From assembly GCF_036208045.1 (NCBI RefSeq), contig NZ_CP121472.1, forward strand, positions 5,219,531 through 5,283,530: a DNA stretch of 64,000 bases, given 5' to 3'. The translations under genes were made by a program, and so were the position numbers. Source of the stretch: Thiorhodovibrio winogradskyi. Lineage in GTDB: Bacteria > Pseudomonadota > Gammaproteobacteria > Chromatiales > Chromatiaceae. Positions within the stretch are counted from its first letter, which is position 1. Each line of letters starts with the position of its first letter. Positions 16,754-25,559 of the stretch are shown one piece after another. Under the pieces are notes generated by a model that was not told the DNA's origin, did not search any database, and saw only the letters and a program-made list of their open reading frames with translations.

Positions 16754-17526
16754 GACGAAAGTCCTTCGCTGGAGGGTTGAGAAGGAGGCGTCTGCGCGAG
16801 TGGATCATCCGGCTCGGCTTCTTCCTCTTGCGCAGGCGGACGAATCAGCTCACCCCAGATTGCATCGACAGCTTGCGCGATGCGTGTCTCGACACTGGCA
16901 TCAATGCGACTTGGGCCACTTTCGACCAGGCAGCCGCCACGGGTGACCTCGGCATCGGCCAACCAGCGGATGTTCTCGCCCTGATCCTCGGCATAGGCCT
17001 CGACCACCGCGAGATCCTCAGGGTTCACCCGCACCCGCACCTGAGCCTTGCGCGCAGGCAATTGGGCCAGCGCCTGATGCAGCACGCCCTGGACGAGTTC
17101 GCCGCGGCTGTCGAGTTCGGCCATGATCACGCGTTGGGCAAGGGTGGTGACCAGTGTCAAGAGTTCAGGTTCAATCTCATCGGCCGCGGAAGACAGCGGG
17201 TCGGCCAGTTCGCGCGCGATGCTCTCGAGCGCCGCCACCTTGGCCTTCAGCTCGCGAGCGGCACGTGCCTGGGTTTCCTGTTCGGCTTCGCGCTGACCGC
17301 GTTCACTGCCCTCGCGCATGCCTTGATCGAAACCGGCGGCATAACCGGCCTCGCGCGCGGCTTCCTCAATCGCGGCAACCTCGGCGGCCGTGGGCAGATG
17401 ATGCTCAAATTCCGGCTCTTGGGGCGGCGCCTCGCCGAAGAAGGGCGGCTGCCAAGTCTCGACATCAAAGCCGTCTGCCTCCTCGGCCCACATGACTTCA
17501 TCGACAATGGCGGCCTGAGCCGTCAC
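16750..17526 (-). CDS. fliH: Flagellar assembly protein FliH
   Basis: A 258-residue protein. An acidic Pro/Glu-rich N-terminus is followed by an Ala/Glu/Arg helix (AAREAGYAAGFDQGMREG, matching the FliH GxxxG-rich region) and a C-terminal domain with VRVNPEDLAVVEAY and GGCLVESGPSRIDASVETR. FliH dimers bind and restrain FliI and link it to FliN in the C ring. ATGA overlaps occur with both fliG and fliI. Confidence 0.93.
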   Translation of the reverse strand: MTAQAAIVDEVMWAEEADGFDVETWQPPFFGEAPPQEPEFEHHLPTAAEVAAIEEAAREAGYAAGFDQGMREGSERGQREAEQETQARAARELKAKVAALESIARELADPLSSAADEIEPELLTLVTTLAQRVIMAELDSRGELVQGVLHQALAQLPARKAQVRVRVNPEDLAVVEAYAEDQGENIRWLADAEVTRGGCLVESGPSRIDASVETRIAQAVDAIWGELIRPPAQEEEAEPDDPLAQTPPSQPSSEGLSS

Positions 17527-18530
17527 AGCATGGCCTCCCCACCCTTACCGCCAAGTGCGATCTCGCCTGACTCGGACAGGCGCCGCGCGGCGGCAAGGAT
17601 TTCTTTCTGCGCCGCCTCGACATCGCTCAAACGCACCGGTCCCTTGGCTTCCAGGTCCTCGCGCAACATCTCGCCGGCACGCTTGGACATGTTCTTGAGG
17701 ATCTTGTCCCTGAGCTCCTCGTCCGCGCCCTTGAGTGCGATCACCAGCGTCTCAGTGTTGATTTCCCGCAGCAACGTCTGGATGCCACGGTCATCGACGT
17801 CGATCAGGTTGGCAAAGACGAACATCAGTTCCTGAATACGCTCGGCCAAATCCTCGTCGACCTGGGAGACGCCTTCCATGACCACGGCCTCCTTGGAGCC
17901 GTCCATGAAGTTAAGGATATTCGCCGCGGCCTGTTCGCCTCCGACCATCGAGGACTGAGCGCTGCTCTTGCCGGCGAGCTGAGTTTCAAGGATTTCATCC
18001 AACTCCTGCAGTGCTTGAGGCTGCACGCCGTCAAGCGTGGCAATCCGTAAAATGATGTCCGACTGCATGCGTTCGGGCAGGAACAGCAGCGTCTCGGCGG
18101 CCTGATCTGGGTCGAGATGGGACATAACAATGGCGACGATCTGCGGGTGCTCGTTGCGGATGATATCGGCAATGGAGCGTGCATCTAGCCATTTGAGCGC
18201 CTCGATGCCCTTGGAATTGCGCCCCAGCAGGATGCGGTCGATGATGCCGCCAGCCTTGTCCCCTAGTGCATTGGTCAGCACCGAGCGCACATATTCGTCC
18301 GACCCGATGCCAAGCGAGGTCTGGTCCTGCACGGCCTCGGAAAACTGCTGAATCACATAGTCCACCTGACCGCGCGAGACGCGCTCGAGCGAGGCCATGG
18401 CGGTGCCCACTTTTTGCACCTCCTTCGGCCCCATGTGTTTCATCACCGAGGAGGCTGCTTGCTCACCAAGACTCATGAGAAAAACGGCCGCTTGCTCGGG
18501 TCCCGTGAGTTTGGAAGGATCAGCTGCCAT
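17523..18530 (-). CDS. fliG: Flagellar motor switch protein FliG
   Basis: A 335-residue protein with the three FliG domains. The N-terminal part starts LTGPEQAAVFLMSLGE (FliF binding), the middle has the NEHPQIVAIVMSHLDPDQAAE segment, and the C-terminal part carries the charged torque helix (ALKGADEELRDKILKNMSKRA). FliG couples the stator to rotation and sets direction through CheY-FliM. Its start overlaps the end of fliF by 11 bp. Confidence 0.97.
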   Translation of the reverse strand: MAADPSKLTGPEQAAVFLMSLGEQAASSVMKHMGPKEVQKVGTAMASLERVSRGQVDYVIQQFSEAVQDQTSLGIGSDEYVRSVLTNALGDKAGGIIDRILLGRNSKGIEALKWLDARSIADIIRNEHPQIVAIVMSHLDPDQAAETLLFLPERMQSDIILRIATLDGVQPQALQELDEILETQLAGKSSAQSSMVGGEQAAANILNFMDGSKEAVVMEGVSQVDEDLAERIQELMFVFANLIDVDDRGIQTLLREINTETLVIALKGADEELRDKILKNMSKRAGEMLREDLEAKGPVRLSDVEAAQKEILAAARRLSESGEIALGGKGGEAML

Positions 18531-20178
18531 CGTTTACACCTAGCCAGGTTTTCATGACTTGTGCCACCCGTTTCGGATCTTCCTCAACCATTTGTCGCAC
18601 GGCTTCCAGATCGAGTTGCTGCTGATCGGGCCCTTTGGGACCGGTAAGCGCGGCAATGGCGGAACCCTGATGCTGCCCCAGGGAGACATGATCCTCACCC
18701 TCGTCCTCTCCATCGCCGTCCTCATCCTGGGCGACCAGATCGGTCCCCGCTGGCGCACCGAGTAACTGTTTGACCCCCGGTCGCACCACGGTCAGCAACA
18801 CCAGAATGGCTAGCAAAACACCAGCACCGAGCTTGGCCAGATCGACAAACCAGGGCTGGGTCCAAAATTGCGCCGGCTCCATCTCCTGCTCGGTGGTGAA
18901 GGCGGCGGAGACCACATTAATGGTGTCGCCGCGCGCATCGCTAAAGCCAACCGCCTCGCGCACCAGGGCGCGAATGTTTTCGAGTTCCTCGGCCGGACGC
19001 GGAATGCGGGTAACTTCGCCTTCCTCGTTGGTTTGTTCGATAAAGTCGACCACCACGGCGGTCGACAGGCGCTTGATGGCGCCAGGCATTTCGCGCACAT
19101 GGGCGATGGTGCGGTCGATCTCGTAATTGCGCGTGCTGTCAAGACTGCGACTCTTGGGTATTTCCGCCTGACCCCCGGCCGCTTCACCCTCGCCCAGCTG
19201 GCCGCCTTCGGGCGGCTGATTGGTCAGGGCGCCAGGCACGCCCATGGGGCCGAGATCGCTGCCGATGCGTTCTTGTTCGCTGATTTGCTCGGAGCGTAGC
19301 GCGGTCCGCTCGGGGTCGAACAGCTCTTCAGTGCGCTCGACGCGGGAGAAGTCCAGATCGGCGGCAACCCGCACCCGCATGCCCTCGGGACCGAGAATGG
19401 GCAACAGCAAGGAGCGTACACGATCCACATAGCTATCTTCCAGCCTCCGGGTATAGTCTAGCTGATCGGCATTGGCGTAGAGACCCATTTCGTCATCGTT
19501 GTTGGTCAGCAAGCGGCCGGTCTGATCAACCACAGTGACCGCGTCCGGCTCCAGAGCCGGCACGCTGGAGGACACCAGATGCACAATGGCAGCCACTTGG
19601 GCGTCGTTGAGCTTGCGCCCAGTACGCAGATGAACCACAACCGATGCGGTGGGCGGCTTGCGTTCGCGGATGAAAACCGAACGCTCCGGCTGTGCCAGAT
19701 GCACCCGCGCCAGATCGACCGGATCAAGCGCGGCGATGGAGCGGCCCAACTCGCCTTCGAGCGCGCGCTGGTGGCGGGCGGATTCCATCAGCCGACTGGC
19801 GCCAAAGCCTGCGTCTTCCTGCAGCAGTTCGAAGCCAATATCGGCGGATTTGGGTAGCCCCTGGCCCGCCAGCAGCAAACGGGTTTCGGCTACGCGCTGT
19901 TCGGGGATTTCAATCTGGCCGACCTGACCGAGACGGTTGCTGACCTTGTAGGGCACGCCCATCTGGCCAAGCGCCTCCATCACCTGAGCGGCCTCGGCAT
20001 TATCCATGCGCCCTCCAAACAGCGGCACATAGCTAGGGCGCAGTGCCCAAAAAAGTACGCCAGCGACGACCACCAGGCCACCCGCTACAAGCCCAAGCAG
20101 CGCAAGCTGCCGGCCCGCGGGTAGGGCGGTAAAGTTGTTAAATCCGGTTGCAAGGCGTTCTGTCAGAGCCGCGGCCAT
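18520..20178 (-). CDS. fliF: Flagellar MS-ring protein FliF
   Basis: A 552-residue membrane protein with two transmembrane helices (about residues 25-46, and LAKLGAGVLLAILVLLTVV near 450). The periplasmic ring-building motifs are in order: YVPLFGGRMDNAEAAQV, a DIGFELLQED-type segment and LARVHLAQPERSVF. The C-terminal cytoplasmic tail contains the FliG-binding helix (VRQMVEEDPKRVAQVMKTWL). It is a standard-length FliF, with only 30 bp to fliE. Confidence 0.97.
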   Translation of the reverse strand: MAAALTERLATGFNNFTALPAGRQLALLGLVAGGLVVVAGVLFWALRPSYVPLFGGRMDNAEAAQVMEALGQMGVPYKVSNRLGQVGQIEIPEQRVAETRLLLAGQGLPKSADIGFELLQEDAGFGASRLMESARHQRALEGELGRSIAALDPVDLARVHLAQPERSVFIRERKPPTASVVVHLRTGRKLNDAQVAAIVHLVSSSVPALEPDAVTVVDQTGRLLTNNDDEMGLYANADQLDYTRRLEDSYVDRVRSLLLPILGPEGMRVRVAADLDFSRVERTEELFDPERTALRSEQISEQERIGSDLGPMGVPGALTNQPPEGGQLGEGEAAGGQAEIPKSRSLDSTRNYEIDRTIAHVREMPGAIKRLSTAVVVDFIEQTNEEGEVTRIPRPAEELENIRALVREAVGFSDARGDTINVVSAAFTTEQEMEPAQFWTQPWFVDLAKLGAGVLLAILVLLTVVRPGVKQLLGAPAGTDLVAQDEDGDGEDEGEDHVSLGQHQGSAIAALTGPKGPDQQQLDLEAVRQMVEEDPKRVAQVMKTWLGVNDGS

Positions 20179-20208
20179 CGCTTTTCTCTCCGTTTCCTCA
20201 GTCAGTCA

Positions 20209-20568
20209 TCAGACCGACATGCGCATCACTTCCTGATAGGCCGTTAACAGTCGGTTACGGACCTGGTTGGTGGCTTCGAACGCCAGGCTGGATTTGCTCA
20301 TGGCCACCATCACCTGGGGCAGGCTGACATTGGCGTCGCCGAGCTCGAAACTCGTCTGGACCTCTTTCGCTTCCCGCTGCAGGCCATTAACGGCGCGCAG
20401 AGAGTCCGTCAGGGTCTCGGCAAAATTCAGCTCTCCATTCGGCTCTCCGAGGCGCTGCTGGCTTTGAGTCGGCTGAAGGGAGCCGGCGGATTCAATCCCC
20501 TCGAGCTTGCTTGACTGCGCCAGCGCGCGCATCTGCTGCAGAACACTTTGAATTTGCATATCGCTCAT
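20209..20568 (-). CDS. fliE: Flagellar hook-basal body protein FliE
   Basis: A 119-residue protein with the FliE C-terminus (SKSSLAFEATNQVRNRLLTAYQEVMRM), which joins the MS ring to the proximal rod. It has a good ribosome-binding site (GGAGGTGGG) just ahead of the ATG. No convincing sigma-54 or sigma-28 promoter was seen in the 125 bp upstream. It is separated from fleQ by the fleR-like remnant. Confidence 0.93.
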   Translation of the reverse strand: MSDMQIQSVLQQMRALAQSSKLEGIESAGSLQPTQSQQRLGEPNGELNFAETLTDSLRAVNGLQREAKEVQTSFELGDANVSLPQVMVAMSKSSLAFEATNQVRNRLLTAYQEVMRMSV

Positions 20569-20693
20569 GACCCACCTCCAGCGTGCTGAGCACCTGTCCC
20601 GAGCCTGGCGCTGACTCCCCGCGCGGCGGACGGCACCCGATCTAATGACTCAAGGCAAGCAACGATAATGCCATCTTCCTAACAGGCCCGGTC

Positions 20694-20990
20694 TCAAGGA
20701 GCCGAAATCTGAATGCTCCCACCAAGCCGAAGCGCCAACTTGAATGCGAGCCTCCGCGGGCTGATCCCAAGCCGAGTGGCAGTCTGCTTGCGATGACCGC
20801 CGGCGGGCGCAAGAGCGTCAAGAATGACGCGAATGTCCTGCTGCTGAAGCGAGGAACCCAAATGAAGTGACGGATTTTCGACAGTGCCAGGGAAAGCTGC
20901 TCGCCCGGCAGACCCTCGGCCAGCGCGCTTCGCGGGCAGCGGTTGGAGGTGGCCATTAGCTCGCGGGCGCGGGGTTCGAGATGCGTGTTG
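20694..20990 (-). pseudogene. Remnant of a FleR-type sigma-54 response regulator (C-terminal HTH only)
   Basis: An open stretch of 98 codons on the minus strand, bounded upstream by TGA at 20991-20993 and ending in TGA at 20694-20696. Conceptual translation of its C-terminal half gives SSLQQQDIRVILDALAP, then GGHRKQTATRLGISPRRLAF and KLALRLGGSIQISAP. That is a Fis-type helix-turn-helix as found at the end of NtrC-family regulators of the FleR class. The frame has no ATG or GTG and lacks any receiver or AAA+ domain. It sits between fleQ and fliE, exactly where fleS-fleR normally lie, so the simplest reading is the leftover of a deleted fleSR pair. It is not a copy of the adjacent FleQ C-terminus, which reads differently ([20 protein letters not shown]). 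Full-length fleSR may exist elsewhere. Confidence 0.7.
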
Positions 20991-21003
20991 TCAGGACAAC
21001 CCC

Positions 21004-22437
21004 TCAGTCGCCTGTTGCCTCGGCGGCGTCCTCGCGCTCCAGGCCGAACTTGCGCATGCGCTCCACCAGTGTGGTGCGTCGCATGCCCAGACGCCGTGCC
21101 GCGCGCGCCACCACATAGCCATGCTCCTCAAGCGCGGACAGAATCATGCCGCGTTCAAGCGCGTTGAGGTATTCGCGCAACTCCAGCCCCTTGGGCAGGG
21201 AGCTTGGCATCGCGGCAGGTGACCCGGTCGCGGCCTCGCTTGGCTTTGGGACAGCAGCGGCCGCCGGCAGGATCGATGCCATCACAGTCTCGGGTCGCAC
21301 CCGGGGTGGGAGTTGCGCCAGATCGACCAGCTCCGCCGGATACATGATGGAGAGCTGCTCGAGCAGATTGCCCAGTTCGCGAATGTTGCCCGGCCACTCG
21401 AGGGTACTCAGATGCGCGAGCACGGCGGGCGTGAGCAGCGCGGGTTCGGCGCCCTGTTCCTTGAGGCGTTCGTTCAGCGCCTTAATCAGAAGGGGAATAT
21501 CGCTGCGCCGCTCGCGCAGCGGCGGTATGTCGATCGGGAAGACGTTGAGCCGAAAGAACAAATCCTCGCGAAAATGCCCCTCGGCCACCGCCTGATCGAG
21601 ATTGCGGTGCGTCGCGGAAATCACCCGCGCGTTGGTCTGCAGGGACTTGTTCGAGCCGACCCGCTCGAAGGTGCGTTCCTGCAACACCCGCAGCAGCTTG
21701 ACTTGCATCGGCAAGGGCATGTCGCCAATCTCGTCGAGAAAAATCACCCCGTCCTCGGCCAGCTCGAAGCGGCCGGTGCGCGCGGTGAAGGCGCCGGTAA
21801 AGGCGCCTTTTTCATGCCCGAACAGCTCACTCTCAAGCAAATCAGGCGGGATGGCACCGCAGTTGACCGCCACGAAGGGTTTACCAGAACGCGCCGATGC
21901 GCGATGCACCGCGCGCGCGACCACCTCCTTGCCGGAGCCGGTCTCGCCCAGAATGAGCACAGTGGCATCGGTGCGGGCCACCTGAGCGATCAGCCGTCGC
22001 ACCTGCCGCATGGAGGGATGCTGGCCGCGCAAATCCTGGCCGTCCTCGCGGGTCTCACCCTGCCGACCTTGTATCCATTGCAGCAGGCCGATGACCTGCC
22101 CTGGCACCAGCGGGCTGGCCACCAGGGCAACGCGCGGGTCGGCGAAAGACGAATCGGCCGGCGGCTGGCAGATAATGGGCAGCGCATCGCCATTGGCGGG
22201 GTTGTTGCCTGCCAACAGCATCTGCACCGCCGCGCGCAGTGACTCATCGGCAGCGCAGATCCAAAGCGCCGCGACCTGCTTGTCGGCAAGTTCGCCCAGC
22301 GCGCGCGGACATTGCGTCAGCAACAGCGGCTCGACCCCAAGAAAGGCGAGCACATGGGCAGTCGCGCGCACAGGGTCCCCGTCGCCACACAGGGCGATGC
22401 GCGCTTTGGGACCAGTCGTCGTCATGGCATCAGGCAT
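21004..22437 (-). CDS. fleQ: FleQ-type sigma-54-dependent flagellar master regulator
   Basis: 477 residues in three parts. The divergent FleQ-type N-terminal domain (about 1-125) has no evident phospho-acceptor Asp. The AAA+ domain has Walker A GETGSGKE, the sigma-54-contacting loop GAFTGA, Walker [12 protein letters not shown] and the arginine-finger region [15 protein letters not shown] Fis-type HTH lies at the C-terminus. FleQ opens sigma-54 promoters of flagellar genes and, in Pseudomonas, is inhibited by c-di-GMP. The ATG at 22437 has GGAGG 10 bases upstream. Its position at the head of fliEFGHIJK fits the Pseudomonas layout except for the lost fleSR. Confidence 0.92.
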   Translation of the reverse strand: MPDAMTTTGPKARIALCGDGDPVRATAHVLAFLGVEPLLLTQCPRALGELADKQVAALWICAADESLRAAVQMLLAGNNPANGDALPIICQPPADSSFADPRVALVASPLVPGQVIGLLQWIQGRQGETREDGQDLRGQHPSMRQVRRLIAQVARTDATVLILGETGSGKEVVARAVHRASARSGKPFVAVNCGAIPPDLLESELFGHEKGAFTGAFTARTGRFELAEDGVIFLDEIGDMPLPMQVKLLRVLQERTFERVGSNKSLQTNARVISATHRNLDQAVAEGHFREDLFFRLNVFPIDIPPLRERRSDIPLLIKALNERLKEQGAEPALLTPAVLAHLSTLEWPGNIRELGNLLEQLSIMYPAELVDLAQLPPRVRPETVMASILPAAAAVPKPSEAATGSPAAMPSSLPKGLELREYLNALERGMILSALEEHGYVVARAARRLGMRRTTLVERMRKFGLEREDAAEATGD

Positions 22438-22626
22438 GCGGCGGACAGGGCCTCCTTCGGAAGGTCAATGGCAGAAAGTCCATGGGCAAGCATGGCAAGC
22501 GTGGCGCGGCCGGGGCGCGGCATCAGCCCAGAAATCCATACGTCCGTGGATGGATGCATGGACGCGATTGCAAAATATGCGATACCAGCTCACAACTATA
22601 GACCGAAAGCGAATGAATTTTCGACT

Positions 22627-22666
22627 ATTATGCGACCACCAAATTATGCAGCCACCGATTATGCGG
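22627..22666. repeat. Three direct repeats in the fleQ/comFB divergent region
   Basis: ATTATGCGACCACC (22627), ATTATGCAGCCACC (22643) and ATTATGCGG (22658) are spaced 16 and 15 bp apart, so they nearly share one helical face every 1.5 turns. They lie in the 345-bp gap between divergent fleQ and the ComFB gene. The rest of the gap holds no supported gene. An operator array is possible; the binding protein is unknown. Confidence 0.5.
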
Positions 22667-22782
22667 TTACAGGCGAGATGTCGCTCGACCTCGCTGTGCC
22701 GCCACAGTCTCGCCTGATGGTGGCAGTCTCGATTGACCTGTCACGCGCCGAGCAGACGAAACATTTTGATCGGAGTAACATC

Positions 22783-23109
22783 ATGCGTCCAAGCAAACAC
22801 AACAAACCCGAACACTCATATCAAGAGCATCCCATGCTGTCCAGTATTACCAACTATTACGAACAACTGGTGCTCGACGAGATTTTCCGCACCTCCAGCG
22901 ACGCCTTCACGGAGCCGCCCGATCAGGATTTGATTGCCGACATCATGTGCCTGGCGCTCAATCGGTTACCCGCCCGTTATGTTCGCCACAGCATTGACTT
23001 CTCGGCACATCTGAGCAGCGGCGACGGTCGCATGATGCGCCAGCAGGTCACCGAGGCCGTTGCCCAGGCCATCGCAACCATCAAGCGTCGCCAAAGCGGC
23101 GAGCGCTGA
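22783..23109 (+). CDS. ComFB-family protein (putative c-di-GMP receptor)
   Basis: The ATG at 22783 has CGGAG seven bases upstream and gives 108 residues; an internal ATG at 22834 (MLSSITNYYEQLV) would give 91. The core matches the late-competence ComFB family: ITNYYEQLVLDEI, DIMCLALNRLPARYVRHS (54-70) and DFSAHLS. Members of this family in cyanobacteria have been reported to bind cyclic dinucleotides, c-di-GMP in particular. Its divergent placement next to fleQ and the presence of a cyclase at 9.3 kb make a c-di-GMP/motility role a reasonable but untested idea. It converges on ruvB (44-bp gap). Confidence 0.8.
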   Translation: MRPSKHNKPEHSYQEHPMLSSITNYYEQLVLDEIFRTSSDAFTEPPDQDLIADIMCLALNRLPARYVRHSIDFSAHLSSGDGRMMRQQVTEAVAQAIATIKRRQSGER

Positions 23110-23153
23110 GAGAGATGATCGTCTTGTGGGCACTGGTTCCCCGCAAAGCTCGC

Positions 23154-24284
23154 TCAAAGAGGTTGATCCGTCTTGTTCTCGCTGTCGGCTTGCGGCCCAA
23201 TCGCCGGCTGCTTCGCAAACAGATCGCCATGGGTTTGAGCACGCGACAGGCCAGATGCCGCCCCAGCCATTGCCCCTGCGACCTGTGCTCCCGATAATCC
23301 AAGATGCTGATAAGCCAGCAGGGTCGCGACCCGGCCCTTGGGTGTGCGCATCAGGTAGCCCTGCTGGATGAGATAGGGCTCAAGCACATCCTCGATGGTG
23401 CCGCGCTCCTCGCCAATGGCGGCGGCAAGGCTTTCAACACCAACCGGCCCCCCGGCAAATTTCTCAATCACGGCGCTCAGCAGTCGCCTGTCCATGTGGT
23501 CGAAGCCTTGCTGGTCGACCTGCAGCATGCCAAGCGCCCGATCCGCGACCGCGCGATTGATGCGGCCATCGGCCTTCATCTGGGCGTAGTCCCGCACCCG
23601 GCGCAGCAGTCGGTTGGCGATGCGTGGGGTGCCGCGCGCGCGGCGGGCAATCTCGCCCAGACCCTCGGCATCGCTTTCCACCGCCAGAATGCCGGCGGAG
23701 CGGCGCAGGATCACGGCCAAATCCGCGGCTGAGTAGTATTCGAGCCGCTGCACGATGCCGAAGCGATCACGCAGCGGCGAGGTCAAGAGGCCGGCGCGGG
23801 TGGTGGCGCCGACCAGGGTAAAGGCCGGCAGATCGAGCTTGATGGAGCGCGCCGCCGGGCCGTCGCCGATCATAATGTCGAGCTGAAAGTCCTCCATTGC
23901 CGGATAGAGGACTTCTTCCACCACCGGACTCAGGCGGTGAATTTCGTCGACGAATAGTAAATCCCCCGCATCAAGGTTGGTCAGGAGCGCGGCCAGATCG
24001 CCGGGCTTCTCCAGCACCGGACCCGAGGTCTGGCGCAAATTCACGCCCATCTCCTGGGCCAGAATATGCGCGAGTGTGGTCTTGCCAAGCCCCGGTGGGC
24101 CAAAGATCAGGGTATGGTCGAGCGCTTCGTCGCGCGCGCGCGCGGCGCCGATAAAAATCTCCATCTGCTCGCGCACCCGTGGCTGGCCGATGTAGTCCGC
24201 CAGGCTGCGCGGGCGCATGGCGCGATCAAGCGCCCGATCCTCTGAACTCGCGGCGGGGGTGATCAGGCGGTCGGTGTCGGACAT
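23154..24284 (-). CDS. ruvB: Holliday junction branch migration helicase RuvB
   Basis: A 376-residue AAA+ motor, slightly longer than the usual 335-350 because of a C-terminal tail after LGLSGAQVA. It shows [14 protein letters not shown] (Walker A), [14 protein letters not shown] (Walker B), [19 protein letters not shown] (sensor and arginine finger) and a winged-helix end with [16 protein letters not shown]. RuvB hexamers pump DNA through RuvA-bound junctions. It is last in the yebC-ruvC-ruvA-ruvB run. Confidence 0.97.
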   Translation of the reverse strand: MSDTDRLITPAASSEDRALDRAMRPRSLADYIGQPRVREQMEIFIGAARARDEALDHTLIFGPPGLGKTTLAHILAQEMGVNLRQTSGPVLEKPGDLAALLTNLDAGDLLFVDEIHRLSPVVEEVLYPAMEDFQLDIMIGDGPAARSIKLDLPAFTLVGATTRAGLLTSPLRDRFGIVQRLEYYSAADLAVILRRSAGILAVESDAEGLGEIARRARGTPRIANRLLRRVRDYAQMKADGRINRAVADRALGMLQVDQQGFDHMDRRLLSAVIEKFAGGPVGVESLAAAIGEERGTIEDVLEPYLIQQGYLMRTPKGRVATLLAYQHLGLSGAQVAGAMAGAASGLSRAQTHGDLFAKQPAIGPQADSENKTDQPL

Positions 24285-24352
24285 AGTGGGCAGCTCGCGC
24301 GGAGTCAGGAATCAGGCCGGAGGCTTAAGCATCAAGCTGCGATGCACGGCCA

Positions 24353-24988
24353 TTAGCCCCGGTTTAGCGACTTGAGCGCAAGCCGGATAATCTCTTCGGT
24401 TGTATCCGCCTGCTCGCTTGCCGCGCGCGCCATGCGGTTGGCATCGGCCGGGCGATAGCCCAGGGCCTCGAGCGCATGCACGGCCTCGCCGAGCGGACTC
24501 GGCGCGGGTGCGAGCGAGCGCGTCTGACCGCTCGCCACGCCCTGGCCCGATCCGACATCCGAACCGGCTCCAGCCGCCGGCAGACCGGCGGCGAGCCGAT
24601 CTTTCATCTCGATCACCAGGCGTTGGGCGGTCTTCTTGCCCACGCCCGGCACCCGGCACAGCGCGGCGAGATCCTCGTACTGGACACATTCGGCAAAACG
24701 CCCGGCATCCATGGCCGAGAGGATCGCCAAGGCCATTTTCGCGCCCACGCCGGTGACTTTTAGCAGTTGACGAAAAAGGGCGCGCTCGCCCTCGCCATTG
24801 AAGGCGTAAAGCACATGCGCGTCCTCGCGCACGATGAGATGAGTCAGCAAGGTGACCCGAGCGCCAAGTTCGGGCAGGTCGTAGAACACCGACATGGGCG
24901 CTTCCAGCTCATAGCCGATGCCCTGCACGTCCACTAACAACCGCGGTGGCTGCTTGGCAATCAATGTGCCCTGAATACGTCCTATCAT
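24353..24988 (-). CDS. ruvA: Holliday junction DNA helicase subunit RuvA
   Basis: I place the start at the ATG at 24988 (MIGRIQGTLIAK), giving 211 residues; longer readings overlap ruvC and do not match the family. Domain I is an OB fold. Domain II has the helix-hairpin-helix pairs LKVTGVGAKMALAIL and LCRVPGVGKKTAQRLVIEM. Domain III (EAVHALEALGYRPADANR) contacts RuvB. A flexible Gly/Ser linker joins domains II and III. It is 10 bp after ruvC and 68 bp before ruvB. Confidence 0.96.
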   Translation of the reverse strand: MIGRIQGTLIAKQPPRLLVDVQGIGYELEAPMSVFYDLPELGARVTLLTHLIVREDAHVLYAFNGEGERALFRQLLKVTGVGAKMALAILSAMDAGRFAECVQYEDLAALCRVPGVGKKTAQRLVIEMKDRLAAGLPAAGAGSDVGSGQGVASGQTRSLAPAPSPLGEAVHALEALGYRPADANRMARAASEQADTTEEIIRLALKSLNRG

Positions 24989-24998
24989 GGCGTTTTGG

Positions 24999-25535
24999 TC
25001 ATGGTCTAAAGTCCCGCCAGGAGGCCGCCGCGCGCTTGCGTGCCGGTATCCCCATGGAATGCGCGTGGCAGAGCGCGATCGCCAGGGCATCGGCCTCGTC
25101 CTCGCCGGGCAGCTCTGGGAGCGACAGCAGCACCCGCACCATGTGCCGCACCTGCGATTTGTCCGCCGCGCCAGTACCGACCACCGCAAGCTTGACGGAC
25201 TTGGCGCTGTATTCGTGAACATCCAACCCGCCCTTCAGGCCAGCGCAGAGAATAGCCCCGCGCGCCTGGCCGAGCTTGAGCGCGGCGCTGGGGTCACGCG
25301 CGAAAATGAGCTGTTCCACGGCCAGTTCGTGGGGTCGATGTTCAGCCACCAGGGCGGCAATGCGGTCAAAAATCAGCTCCAGCCGCTTTGGCCAGCCAAA
25401 CTGACCGACCCGAATGCAGCCACTGGTGACACAGCGACTGTGGCGTCCGTCGCTGTCAATGACGCCAAAACCTGTATTGCGCGAGCCAGGGTCGACGCCC
25501 AAAATCCGCTGGCGGAGGACCGCTGGATTGGTCAT
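24999..25535 (-). CDS. ruvC: Crossover junction endodeoxyribonuclease RuvC
   Basis: A 178-residue RNase H-fold resolvase. Acidic catalytic residues are visible in GVDPGSRNTGFGV, in LAVEQLIFARD and in the C-terminal PGEDEADALAIALCHA. It cuts Holliday junctions processed by RuvAB. It starts 24 bp after the yebC stop. Confidence 0.96.
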   Translation of the reverse strand: MTNPAVLRQRILGVDPGSRNTGFGVIDSDGRHSRCVTSGCIRVGQFGWPKRLELIFDRIAALVAEHRPHELAVEQLIFARDPSAALKLGQARGAILCAGLKGGLDVHEYSAKSVKLAVVGTGAADKSQVRHMVRVLLSLPELPGEDEADALAIALCHAHSMGIPARKRAAASWRDFRP

Positions 25536-25559
25536 GACGCCCTGGGGCCCGTCAGCGGC

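Noticed and set aside
20642-20956. A 104-codon minus-strand frame covering the fleR-like remnant in a different reading frame
   Set aside because: Its translation has no family resemblance, while the alternative frame in the same DNA encodes a clear HTH; this is a shadow frame.
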